This document shows, in pieces, positions 1-6,597 of a stretch of DNA of 11,164 nucleotides. The DNA comes from Campylobacterales bacterium. Its GTDB lineage: Bacteria > Campylobacterota > Campylobacteria > Campylobacterales > Hydrogenimonadaceae. Location: positions 1 through 11,164 of the forward strand of contig JAMONQ010000087.1 in the NCBI GenBank assembly GCA_027065635.1. The letters are read 5' to 3'. How positions within the stretch are numbered: position 1 is the stretch's first letter; every line of letters starts with the position of its first letter. The translations under genes and the position numbers were made by a program. The notes beneath the pieces are model-generated. The model was not told the origin of the DNA. It worked only from the letters and a program-made list of their open reading frames with translations, and did no database searches.

Positions 1-2484
1 ATTGGCCTTCAGGTTTTCTACGAAGCTCACCAGGTCCGTACCGGTAACATTCGTCTGGATAGATACGAAGCGGCGTGCATGTTCATGCTTTATCTCTACC
101 GGCCCGCTGCTTCTTACTATCGTCACCACTTCCGAGAGGGCGATCGGCTCTCCTGTGGATCCCACCAGATAGAGCTCATCGAGACTCTTTCTCAGATAAT
201 CACCCCTGACCATGATCGGAAACTGCTTCATCCCCTCGTAGACCGTTCCGATCTGCACACCGCTGACCGCCGCTTTGAGCAAGTGCGCCACATCGCTCTT
301 GTCGAGACCGTAGCTGCCCATCTTCTCGTCATTGAATCTGAGTTCCTGGTAAGCTACACCCTCGTTTTGCCGCATATAGACATCCTGACTGCCGGGGGTC
401 TTTTCCGTAATCTGTTTGACAAGCGTTCCGAGCCTGTTCAATTCGTCGATATCCTCTCCGAATATTTTTATAACCACATCTCCGCGCGATCCCGTAAGCA
501 TCTCTGAAGTCCGCATCTCTATCGGCTGGGTAAAGCTGTACTCTATACCCTGTATCCTGTCAAGTACCTGGCGCATCTGATCTTTAAGCCACTCTGTATC
601 GGGATTTCTCCACTCCGATTTCGGCTTGAAAACCAAAAAGGTATCAGTATCGTTAAGCCCCATCGGATCGAGTCCGATCTCGTCCGAACCGCTTCTTGCT
701 ATGATCGACTTGATCTCCGGGACCCCCTGCATCAATTTACGCTGGATTTCCGTATTGAGCGCGATACCTGCCGGGATATTTATGGATGGAGGAGACTCTA
801 TACCGATAACGATATTTCCTTCGTCCATCGTCGGCATGAAGGTCTTTCCGATGTGGCCGAAAGCGTAAAAGGTCCCGGCCAGAAGCAGCAAGAGAGCTCC
901 GTATATAACCTTTTCAGCCTTGAAAGAGGCGTTGAGTACCGGTTCGTAAAGAGCCAGCAGCCTCTTCATGAGCCAGGTATCTTCATGCTTCGGCTTCTTG
1001 ATGAAAAAAGAGGCTATCGTCGGAATTACAAAAAGCGCGAAAAAGATCGACGAGGCCAGAGTGAAGACTATACTCAGCGCCACCGGAGCGAAAAGCTTGC
1101 CGCCGAGCCCCTGCAGCATCAGCAGCGGAGTGAATACGATGATAATGATGAGTACACCTGAAATTACAGGAACGCTCACCTCTTTTGCCGCCGTATATAT
1201 GATATGAAGCCTTGTAGCGCTCCTGCTCGGCGGATGGGCGAGTCTCGCTATGATATTTTCCACCATGACGACGGCAGAGTCGATAATCATACCGATCGCT
1301 ATGGCGATCCCTCCAAGGCTCATGAGGTTGACACTGATTCCGAACAGGTACATCAAAATGAAGGCACTAAGTATCGCCAGAGGCAAAATAAGAGCTACCG
1401 TAATGGCGGAGATGAAACTGCCGAGGAAAAGCAGCAGTATCACAAGCACCAGCAGTACAGCTTCCATCAAAGATTTCTGTACCATACTGACCGCTTTTCC
1501 TATCAGATCGCTGCGGTCGTAGAAGATATTGATGGATGTTCCTTCCGGCAGATTCTCTTCGATCTCTTTGAGGCGCTCTTTGACGTGGGCTACGGTTCTG
1601 GAAGCGTCAGCACCTTTAAGCCCGAGCACAAGCCCCTGTACCGCCTCCCCTTTGCCGTCTTTCGTGACATATCCGTATCTGGTCAGAGCGGCGATGGAGA
1701 CCTCAGCCACGTCACCGAGACGAATGATTGCATCCTTGTCTACTCGAATTACGAGATCGGCTATCTCGGCACTGTCTCTCATGCGTCCCGGAAGCCGTAC
1801 CAACAGGGCCTCATCGCCGCGCTCGATTCTTCCGGCACCGAAATTGGCGTTGTTCTTTTCGATTTTGCGCTCGATCTCGTCAAGCGTGATTCCCAAAGAG
1901 GCCATCTTCGCGAAATCCGGTTTGATACGGTATGTTTTGACCTCTCCTCCAAGAGCGTTGACGTCCGCTACACCTTCGATGTTTCTCAGTGCCGGACGGA
2001 TCACCCAGTCAAGAAGAGTCCTTTTTTGCATCAGACTAAGCGTAGGGGACTCTATCGTAAACATCAATATTTCGCCAAGCGGTGTCGTAATCGGAGCGAT
2101 ACCTCCGCTGATCGAAGGCGGCAGATCGTTTTTGATATTGTTGAAACGCTGATATACACGATCGCGTGCCCAATAAAGATCTGTTCCCTCTTCAAAGTCG
2201 ATCGTCACGTCAGCCAGAGCGTACTTGCTGATAGAGCGTACCATCTTCTGGTTGGGAATACCCTGCATCTCCAGCTCTATCGGTATGGTGATCTGCTGCT
2301 CCACCTCTTTCGGAGTCATCCCCGGTGCTTTTATGATGATCTTCACCTGGGTTGTAGATACATCCGGAAAAGCGTCAATCGTCAGCTTCGAATAGGATAT
2401 TATTCCGCCGGCTGCGACCGCCAGAGCTATAATGACGGCAAAGATTCTCTGCGAAAGGGCAAAGGCTATCAGCTTGTCAATCAC
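1..2484 (-). CDS. HME-family RND heavy-metal efflux pump, CzcA/CusA-like (C-terminus cut by window edge)
   Basis: This is an inner-membrane proton-driven pump that would export metal ions through the adaptor and outer-membrane factor encoded just upstream. I read 828 codons with no stop from a GTG at 2484; full homologs are usually a little over 1000 residues, so about 200 C-terminal residues lie outside. The GTG has AAGGAG 6 nt before it and overlaps the adaptor stop by 8 nt (GTGATTGA). An N-terminal membrane helix is followed by the porter-domain signature (DAFPDVSTTQV, PGMTPKEVEQ, IPIELEMQGIP, FEEGTDLYWARDRV). TM4 carries GMIIDSAVVMVEN with D402 and E409, the proton-relay acids. The DFG aspartate of divalent-type CzcA is replaced by alanine (A396), as in CusA. 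A later segment, DPMGLNDTDTF, is typical of HME pumps. Metal specificity is unresolved: the porter domain looks CzcA-like and TM4 CusA-like. Confidence 0.93.
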   Translation of the reverse strand, partial: MIDKLIAFALSQRIFAVIIALAVAAGGIISYSKLTIDAFPDVSTTQVKIIIKAPGMTPKEVEQQITIPIELEMQGIPNQKMVRSISKYALADVTIDFEEGTDLYWARDRVYQRFNNIKNDLPPSISGGIAPITTPLGEILMFTIESPTLSLMQKRTLLDWVIRPALRNIEGVADVNALGGEVKTYRIKPDFAKMASLGITLDEIERKIEKNNANFGAGRIERGDEALLVRLPGRMRDSAEIADLVIRVDKDAIIRLGDVAEVSIAALTRYGYVTKDGKGEAVQGLVLGLKGADASRTVAHVKERLKEIEENLPEGTSINIFYDRSDLIGKAVSMVQKSLMEAVLLVLVILLLFLGSFISAITVALILPLAILSAFILMYLFGISVNLMSLGGIAIAIGMIIDSAVVMVENIIARLAHPPSRSATRLHIIYTAAKEVSVPVISGVLIIIIVFTPLLMLQGLGGKLFAPVALSIVFTLASSIFFALFVIPTIASFFIKKPKHEDTWLMKRLLALYEPVLNASFKAEKVIYGALLLLLAGTFYAFGHIGKTFMPTMDEGNIVIGIESPPSINIPAGIALNTEIQRKLMQGVPEIKSIIARSGSDEIGLDPMGLNDTDTFLVFKPKSEWRNPDTEWLKDQMRQVLDRIQGIEYSFTQPIEMRTSEMLTGSRGDVVIKIFGEDIDELNRLGTLVKQITEKTPGSQDVYMRQNEGVAYQELRFNDEKMGSYGLDKSDVAHLLKAAVSGVQIGTVYEGMKQFPIMVRGDYLRKSLDELYLVGSTGEPIALSEVVTIVRSSGPVEIKHEHARRFVSIQTNVTGTDLVSFVENLKAN

Positions 2485-3550
2485 CTTCGGCTCCTTCCAG
2501 GGCACCCTTGAGCGCAATCACACCGCTGACTGCCACTTCACTGTCCGGATTCAGACCGTCCGCCGCGAGATAGACTTTGGAGCTGCTGCGTCCAAGCACA
2601 GTGACTGGCATCAGCTTGTACCCTTTTTGAGTCTTTATGAAGATCGCCTGGGCATCGTCGTACTCGATGACTGCAGTTGCCGGCAGAGTATAGGCCCGTT
2701 TTGGCCAGTAGAGTTTTACGTTACGCTTTTGACCGGGCTTCAGCTCGGCACCTTTGCCCGGGAGCAGATGTATCGCCACGGTTTGCGTCCTCGGATCCAC
2801 GGTGGCCGAGATCGATTCGACTTCCGCAACCGTATCGCCTACATAGAGTCTATCTCCGCGATCGAGCTGATTTGCGACCGATATGGGAAGCGATATCTCA
2901 AGATGTACGCCTTGCGGATTTATGATAGTGAGCATATGTTCGCCGCGGGCGACATACATCTTCGGGCGTACCGCCAGATCCTCTATAAAGCCTCCGATAG
3001 GCGCCGATACGACGATTGTGGCGATCGGCTTCTTGCTCTCTTCGATACGCTCTACCTGTTTCTTCGGCAACCCCCACTCTATTAGAAGATGGCGATAAAA
3101 TGCGCTTTGGGTTTTGTACTTCGTCAAAGTGTTTTCCGCCTCGAGATAGCGCTTTTTGGCGACAACCGCAGCTTCGAAAAGGGGTTTTAGGCGTGTCACC
3201 TCGGCCTGATAGTACTCTCTTTGAATCAGGCTGTCTATATATTTGGCTTCAAGCTCCAAAAGCTCCGGACTCTTGATGACAAGCAGCTTCTGCCCCTTTT
3301 TTACAGGATCGTATATATGGGCGGAGAGACTCTGTACAATTCCCTCTACAGGCGCATCTATTCTATATACCTCGCTTGCCGGCAGGTGGCCTCTTGCGAG
3401 GAAGCTTCCAAGATATACGCGCTCCGTAGGCTTTGGCGAACTTGTCTTCACTCCGGAGCCGACATCGGCGACTACCAAATCTTTTGCAAAAAGCGGTGTA
3501 AGCATCGCGGCGATAAAAACCGGTAAGATCTTTCTCATACTCATTTTCAT
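2477..3550 (-). CDS. Periplasmic adaptor (membrane fusion protein) of RND metal efflux system, CusB/CzcB-like
   Basis: This 357-residue protein would bridge the RND pump and the TolC-like channel in the periplasm. The N-terminus (MKMSMRKILPVFIAAMLTPLFA) is a signal peptide. The first lipoyl half is near residues 67-95 (APVEGIV, GQKLLVIKSPEL). A long helical hairpin follows at about 95-165, then the second lipoyl half (VSAPIGGFIEDLAV). A beta-barrel domain and a membrane-proximal domain close the protein (VDPRTQTVAIHL, LKPGQKRNVKLYW). No Met-rich or His-rich metal-binding N-terminal extension is present. The start at 3550 is supported by AAGGAG 7 nt upstream and by an ATGA overlap with the outer-membrane gene. 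The next in-frame ATGs (codons 3 and 5) are less well placed. It sits in operon order with its partners. Confidence 0.92.
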   Translation of the reverse strand: MKMSMRKILPVFIAAMLTPLFAKDLVVADVGSGVKTSSPKPTERVYLGSFLARGHLPASEVYRIDAPVEGIVQSLSAHIYDPVKKGQKLLVIKSPELLELEAKYIDSLIQREYYQAEVTRLKPLFEAAVVAKKRYLEAENTLTKYKTQSAFYRHLLIEWGLPKKQVERIEESKKPIATIVVSAPIGGFIEDLAVRPKMYVARGEHMLTIINPQGVHLEISLPISVANQLDRGDRLYVGDTVAEVESISATVDPRTQTVAIHLLPGKGAELKPGQKRNVKLYWPKRAYTLPATAVIEYDDAQAIFIKTQKGYKLMPVTVLGRSSSKVYLAADGLNPDSEVAVSGVIALKGALEGAEGD

Positions 3551-4728
3551 TTTATTACTCCTTCTGGATCGATAGCGAATCGGTCAATAAAGTTTGCGAC
3601 CGCATCGTGACGTCTCATTTTCAAAGCGTTCAGTGTCTCTATCATCTGCAGCTTCGTTTCAGCGGCCTTCAACATCGAAAGAAGACTCTCCTCTCCGGCT
3701 TTGAAGCGCAGACGGCTCTGCTCTATCAAGGTATCTGTAGTCAGATTGATGGAAGCTTCGAAACTCTGAACCTTTGTAAGATATAGCTCGAGCCTCTCTC
3801 TCAAAGCTCTGGAAGCACTCTCATACCCTCTTTTCAGTGACTCCGCCTCCATTCTAGCCGCACTGTAAGCGTGCATTGCGGCACTTCTGGCCGCTTCGTT
3901 TCCGGCACCGTAAGCAAGCGGTATACTGATACCGAACATCGTTCGTCTGGTATCTATCTCATCGCTGTACGTGGCACTCACTCCGACTCTCGGCACCCTC
4001 GAGCGACTCAGGGCCATAGCCTCTTTAGATCTCTCTTCATTCAACTTCAGCATCGGATAGAAGGAGGAGTTTTCAGGGTTGAAAAGGTAGTTCATATCGT
4101 AATCTTCGAGAGTGCATACCGCTTCCCCGTCAAAAAAAACGATTGATTCGATATCACTCTTTAAACGTCGCATCATGCTCCTGGTCTCGACTATTTTCAA
4201 ATTGAGGTTTTCAAGCGCAAGATGTGCCATCAGCGCCTTTGATGCGTCGAACTCGCCGTATCGTACGCCGGTATCGATCTGTTTGAGCATTTCACGATAA
4301 ACAGTCGCAAGTCCCCTTTGTGCCGCCAAAGCCTCCTTTTGTATACAGTACTCTCCATATATTCTGAAAATCCTTCCCTTTATCCGGTTGAGTTCGACAC
4401 TCTTTTTCAGCTCTGCATACTCTTTGTTGTATTTGAGAAAATTACCTATCGTAGAGCGATCGAGATTGAACTCTCTTTCGATACCGAGAGCAAACTCTCC
4501 GCCGGACGAAGATCCATCTTTCGGGAATGCGCCCCCGACCTCCGCACCGAGGCTCCATCCGCCGTCAAGGCGTTCCGCCGCATCCCCCATGCGCTGCGAC
4601 TCTATCGCCTCCGCTCTGCTCTTGAACAGCGGAGACTCTTTCGCTTCCGCGTAGAGATCTTTGAGACTCTGGGCGCATAGAATCGAAGCGGACAGCATCA
4701 AAAGTACGATACTATTTTTCATTTTCAC
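3547..4728 (-). CDS. TolC-type outer-membrane efflux channel of the RND system
   Basis: This is the outer-membrane factor that would complete the tripartite pump. The product is 393 residues, somewhat short for the family (usually about 410-460). It has a signal peptide (hydrophobic NSIVLLMLSASILCA) and two long helical repeat regions, with the second ending in the family-typical segment RFKAGEESLLSMLKAAETKL. Beta-strand segments rich in alternating Gly and hydrophobic residues (SLGAEVGGAF, MFGISIPLAYG) fit the membrane barrel. I chose GTG at 4728: it has AAGGAG exactly 6 nt upstream and follows the previous stop by 2 nt. An in-frame ATG at 4746 would place that ribosome binding site inside the coding region. 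Another ATG at 4722 is possible. The cysteine at the end of the signal peptide lacks a proper lipobox (S-I-L-C), so this is probably not a lipoprotein. Confidence 0.88.
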   Translation of the reverse strand: MKMKNSIVLLMLSASILCAQSLKDLYAEAKESPLFKSRAEAIESQRMGDAAERLDGGWSLGAEVGGAFPKDGSSSGGEFALGIEREFNLDRSTIGNFLKYNKEYAELKKSVELNRIKGRIFRIYGEYCIQKEALAAQRGLATVYREMLKQIDTGVRYGEFDASKALMAHLALENLNLKIVETRSMMRRLKSDIESIVFFDGEAVCTLEDYDMNYLFNPENSSFYPMLKLNEERSKEAMALSRSRVPRVGVSATYSDEIDTRRTMFGISIPLAYGAGNEAARSAAMHAYSAARMEAESLKRGYESASRALRERLELYLTKVQSFEASINLTTDTLIEQSRLRFKAGEESLLSMLKAAETKLQMIETLNALKMRRHDAVANFIDRFAIDPEGVIK

Positions 4729-4730
4729 TC

Positions 4731-5063
4731 TTATCTCCTTTTGCATTCGATCAGTGTACCGTCGAGTGCATTGATCTTTGCGATTTTATCTCTGGATCCC
4801 AGGCGATAGTAGAGCAGTTTCCGCTCCCTTTTAAGCCTGATATATCCGATTTCCTCATCTTTCATGCAGCTCTTCTTCGCGATCTCTTCCGCTTTGGATG
4901 GAGAGATTTTGGCAAAAGAGCGCATCTTCTGATACTTTCCTACGATAAGCCCCGATCTGCCTTCATAACGAAGCAGCGTAGCATATTCGAGGTCGCTCAG
5001 TTCCATTCCTCTTCCCCACAAAGAAAGAGAAAGCAGCAAAACTGCTGTTATCGATCTATACAT
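4731..5063 (-). CDS. Small exported protein with PepSY-like fold signature, first gene of the RND operon
   Basis: This is a 110-residue protein with a short signal peptide (residues 1-17, MYRSITAVLLLSLSLWG), so it is probably periplasmic. The C-terminal half resembles a PepSY domain by eye: SPSKAEEIAKKSC (54-66) looks like the conserved AxxIA helix, a two-strand segment with tyrosines follows (IGYIRLKR, LYYRLG), and INALDGTLIECK (97-108) resembles the closing VDAxTG strand. Cysteines at 66 and 107 could form a disulfide. GGAG stands 8 nt before the ATG, and its stop is only 2 nt from the outer-membrane factor start, so it belongs to the efflux operon. A role in metal sensing, chaperoning or pump assembly is inference from position alone. 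The PepSY call is tentative; a lineage-specific hypothetical protein is the alternative. Confidence 0.75.
   Translation of the reverse strand: MYRSITAVLLLSLSLWGRGMELSDLEYATLLRYEGRSGLIVGKYQKMRSFAKISPSKAEEIAKKSCMKDEEIGYIRLKRERKLLYYRLGSRDKIAKINALDGTLIECKRR
4735..4740 (-). promoter_or_regulatory. Ribosome binding site that fixes the start of the outer-membrane factor gene
   Basis: AAGGAG on the minus strand ends 6 nt before GTG at 4728. It lies inside the upstream ATG reading (codons 3-4), which argues against ATG 4746 as the start. Confidence 0.7.
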
Positions 5064-5085
5064 GACAATCTCTCCAGTGACTTGA

Positions 5086-5104
5086 AAACGGGACCGGTCC
5101 GTTT
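5086..5104. promoter_or_regulatory. Palindrome in the leader of the RND operon (possible operator or attenuator)
   Basis: The plus strand reads AAAC-G-GGACCGGTCC-GTTT: a perfect 10-bp palindrome (5091-5100) flanked by AAAC/GTTT arms, with one unpaired G. It lies 23-41 nt before the ATG of the PepSY-like gene. A dimeric regulator site would suit this position, as would an RNA hairpin in the leader. No consensus -35/-10 pair is clear in 5064-5196. The same gap also holds an imperfect CACACCGG/CCGTGTG dyad and a repeated GCTATTT, neither of which I can assign. Confidence 0.4.
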
Positions 5105-5196
5105 GCGAGCGGTTTCGATACGATATACGACCACCCGCAAGAGCACACCGGCAACCGTGTGTGTTGTAACTCTTTCGCTATTTTGCTATTTGGTCG

Positions 5197-5517
5197 TCAG
5201 ACAGTCTGATGTCGGAAGGTTTTAGGAGGTGTATACGGGGGTGCGGCCTGATACTCCTTGAGTCTCGAACTATACTCGAAGTGGAGCTTCGCAGCCGGTG
5301 AAAAGAGAGTATGCTGCTGCGATATATCGTTTAGCGCAAGCATATGGAACGTCTGGTGTTCCAGCACGATCGGCGCGCCGTTTGTATGTTTCGTCAAAAT
5401 ATGTACCGAGCGCTCTTTGACAACAAGATCGCTCTGTCCCGTCATATAGTCGTGAACCACGAAGCAGGCCATAACTATCAGCAGCACTCTGACGGTAAAA
5501 TCTCTGAGTCTTTTCAT
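5197..5517 (-). CDS. Small membrane-anchored, histidine-rich protein of unknown function
   Basis: I do not recognise this 106-residue protein. It has one hydrophobic N-terminal segment (residues 9-25, VRVLLIVMACFVVHDYM) after a basic start (MKRLR), which suggests an uncleaved anchor with the rest in the periplasm. The soluble part carries seven of the eight histidines in the protein (39, 44, 54, 58, 69, 79 and 103; the eighth is 22 in the anchor). It ends in a proline-rich tail (APPYTPPKTF). No SD is convincing, but TATACT lies 6-11 nt before the ATG, so the message may be leaderless or nearly so. It stands alone, 133 nt upstream of the RND operon on the same strand. A metal-binding or handling role is only inference from histidine content and neighbours. 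Confidence 0.6.
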   Translation of the reverse strand: MKRLRDFTVRVLLIVMACFVVHDYMTGQSDLVVKERSVHILTKHTNGAPIVLEHQTFHMLALNDISQQHTLFSPAAKLHFEYSSRLKEYQAAPPYTPPKTFRHQTV

Positions 5518-5523
5518 AGAGTA

Positions 5524-5529
5524 AGTATA
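5524..5529 (-). promoter_or_regulatory. Candidate -10 element for the His-rich protein gene
   Basis: TATACT on the minus strand lies just upstream of the ATG at 5517, after a T-rich run. No good -35 hexamer is seen, which is common in Campylobacterota promoters. The spacing would put transcription start at or within a few bases of the start codon. Confidence 0.35.
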
Positions 5530-5623
5530 ACAGAAAAAAGTTTTCCGCTCCCCGTTTTCGGGCCACTACGCCCTTATTTTAATATCCTGTTAAGATTGAT
5601 TGCCCAAAAAGGAACAAAACCTC

Positions 5624-5923
5624 TTAGAAAGCGCCTTTGTTACGAAGCTCGGATATCTCCGTCTCCACCATGGCATCGATCATCTGCTTGTATATATCGA
5701 CGACCATATTCGGCGAAACCCCGAGCGTCAGCGCCTTGTGCCTTACATGGTTCAAAACGTCCTCTATACGATCGTCAGCCTTGATCTCTTCTACGGTATG
5801 TTTGAATTTCGCCGCCTGCTTGATGTAGTCGTTGCGTACAGCTATGAGCTCGACTATCTTTTCATCTACCTTATCCACCTCTTTGCGGAGTTCATCGAGG
5901 GTACTGCACTCTTTTATATCCAT
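5624..5923 (-). CDS. Stand-alone AroQ-class chorismate mutase, PchB-like
   Basis: This would convert chorismate to prephenate, or act as a PchB-like isochorismate pyruvate lyase; both use the same all-helical AroQ fold. The protein is 99 residues, one domain, with no prephenate dehydratase part. Numbered from this ATG, R13, R30 and K41 match PchB R14, R31 and K42 as I remember them, in the pattern LRKEVDKVDEKIVELI, then VRNDY, then AKFK. R52 matches PchB R53. The position of PchB Q90 is Glu here (E89), as in yeast chorismate mutase. The N-terminal CSTLDELR also resembles PchB. The start at 5923 is preferred because GAGGTG lies 6 nt upstream; ATG 5947 in the same frame overlaps the preceding stop (ATGCTGA) and is an alternative. 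It is the last gene of a three-gene operon. Confidence 0.88.
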   Translation of the reverse strand: MDIKECSTLDELRKEVDKVDEKIVELIAVRNDYIKQAAKFKHTVEEIKADDRIEDVLNHVRHKALTLGVSPNMVVDIYKQMIDAMVETEISELRNKGAF

Positions 5924-5929
5924 AGTCTC

Positions 5930-5935
5930 CACCTC
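5930..5935 (-). promoter_or_regulatory. Ribosome binding site favouring the inner start of the chorismate mutase
   Basis: GAGGTG lies 6 nt before ATG 5923 and within codons 5-6 of the longer reading from ATG 5947. It supports the shorter form that matches PchB length. Confidence 0.55.
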
Positions 5936-5940
5936 TTTTT

Positions 5941-6186
5941 TCAGCATATTTTATCCAAAAATTCGCCGCTTTCACGAAGCCTTTTAAACTCTTCATAAAG
6001 TTCGCCGCACTCCCAGCTATCCATGGCTCCGCTTTCCATATCCTCTTCCATCTCGTCCAGACTTCGCAAAAAGTGCTCTATCTCTTCGGCCCTCTCCGCA
6101 TCACCGTTTTGCAAGCACTCCGTAACTCTACTTTGCAAAAACGGTTTCAGATCCGTTTCTATCAGACTTTTAAGCGATTCACACAC
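5941..6186 (-). CDS. Small acidic Cys-containing protein of unknown function (paralog B)
   Basis: I do not recognise this 81-residue, probably cytoplasmic helical protein. It has no signal peptide or membrane segment. Its start (CESLKSLIE) and its C-terminal part (WECGELYEEFKRL) match the neighbouring gene product (CKDLKELLE, EECGEIFEELVEM), so the two are probably old tandem duplicates. Cysteines are at 2, 24, 60 and 81. I set the start at GTG 6186, because AGGAG lies 7 nt upstream. The in-frame GTG at 6192 would have only 1 nt of spacing. The start overlaps the upstream stop by 8 nt. Its own stop overlaps the longer possible start of the chorismate mutase gene, so translation through the three genes is likely coupled. 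Confidence 0.75.
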   Translation of the reverse strand: MCESLKSLIETDLKPFLQSRVTECLQNGDAERAEEIEHFLRSLDEMEEDMESGAMDSWECGELYEEFKRLRESGEFLDKIC

Positions 6187-6451
6187 TGTCACTCTCCTGT
6201 GATTCGATCATCTCTACGAGCTCTTCGAATATTTCACCGCACTCTTCATCGCTCACCTCTGCGTCCGCAATATCGCCGAGCAGCTCCAAAAAAGAGGCCC
6301 TGAGCTCCTGAAGCTCGGCATACTCGCTCTTCGACTCCTCGCTCGCCTCTTTGGCATCGGCGATCTTTTCGAAGAGTTCATCTATCATCTCCTCGATATC
6401 CGGAATCACCTCATATTCCAACAGCTCTTTGAGATCTTTGCATCCTGCCAT
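6179..6451 (-). CDS. Small acidic Cys-containing protein of unknown function (paralog A)
   Basis: I do not recognise this 90-residue protein. It is very acidic, rich in Glu and Asp and poor in Lys and Arg, and reads as a helical or coiled-coil chain without membrane segments. Two cysteines, at residues 4 and 71, each sit in a motif shared with the next gene product: C-x-x-LK-x-L-x-E near the start and ECGE-(I/L)-(F/Y)-EE near the end. The ATG is preceded by AAAGGA at 7 nt spacing. It is the first gene of an operon with paralog B and a PchB-like chorismate mutase, with overlapping junctions. An AT-rich stretch upstream (TATAGT, TATATC on the minus strand at about 6465-6485) could hold the promoter. 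Function cannot be assigned; a metal- or redox-related role is speculation from the two conserved cysteines. Confidence 0.78.
   Translation of the reverse strand: MAGCKDLKELLEYEVIPDIEEMIDELFEKIADAKEASEESKSEYAELQELRASFLELLGDIADAEVSDEECGEIFEELVEMIESQESDSV
6194..6198 (-). promoter_or_regulatory. Ribosome binding site deciding the GTG start of paralog B
   Basis: AGGAG, located inside the last codons of paralog A, is 7 nt from GTG 6186 but only 1 nt from GTG 6192. This selects 6186 as the start. Confidence 0.6.
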
Positions 6452-6549
6452 CGTCGATCCTTTCGATATACAAAACTATAACATAGATTCCGCTCTCTTT
6501 TTACAGGGCGGCAAAAACCGTCATGACCGAATACCAGCTTAAAGCGGCA

Positions 6550-6597
6550 TCAAGATAGCTTCGCACGCAAGCTCCAGTTCATAGCGTGCAACTCCAT
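6550..6597 (-). CDS. Mini-ORF 2 (15 codons), possible translated small peptide
   Basis: The peptide reads MELHAMNWSLRAKLS. Its ATG overlaps the stop of mini-ORF 1 as TGATG, and GGAGG stands 7 nt before it, an ideal ribosome binding site. Its own stop again forms TGATG with a following ATG that reads only three codons. The segment also holds a 6-bp inverted repeat (GCACGC at 6584-6589 on the minus strand, GCGTGC at 6563-6568). It could be a real small peptide, the remnant of a frameshifted small gene, or a chance signal in the 3' UTR. Confidence 0.3.
   Translation of the reverse strand: MELHAMNWSLRAKLS

Noticed and set aside
1204..2511. 435-aa open frame on the plus strand
   Set aside because: It lies entirely opposite the RND pump gene, has low-complexity non-protein-like composition and no family motifs. 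The minus-strand frame has clear HME-RND motifs throughout.
4729..4746. ATG 4746 as start of the outer-membrane factor
   Set aside because: It would overlap the previous gene and place the ideal AAGGAG inside the coding sequence. GTG 4728 has that site at 6 nt.
5551..5562. CCCG-TTTT-CGGG hairpin as terminator of the chorismate mutase operon
   Set aside because: The stem is only 4 bp, and the T-run on the minus strand begins more than 12 nt after it.
5270..5566. 98-aa open frame on the minus strand overlapping the His-rich gene
   Set aside because: It overlaps in another frame, has a weak start and no signal or motif. The overlapping frame has a signal-anchor-like N-terminus and a -10-like box before it.
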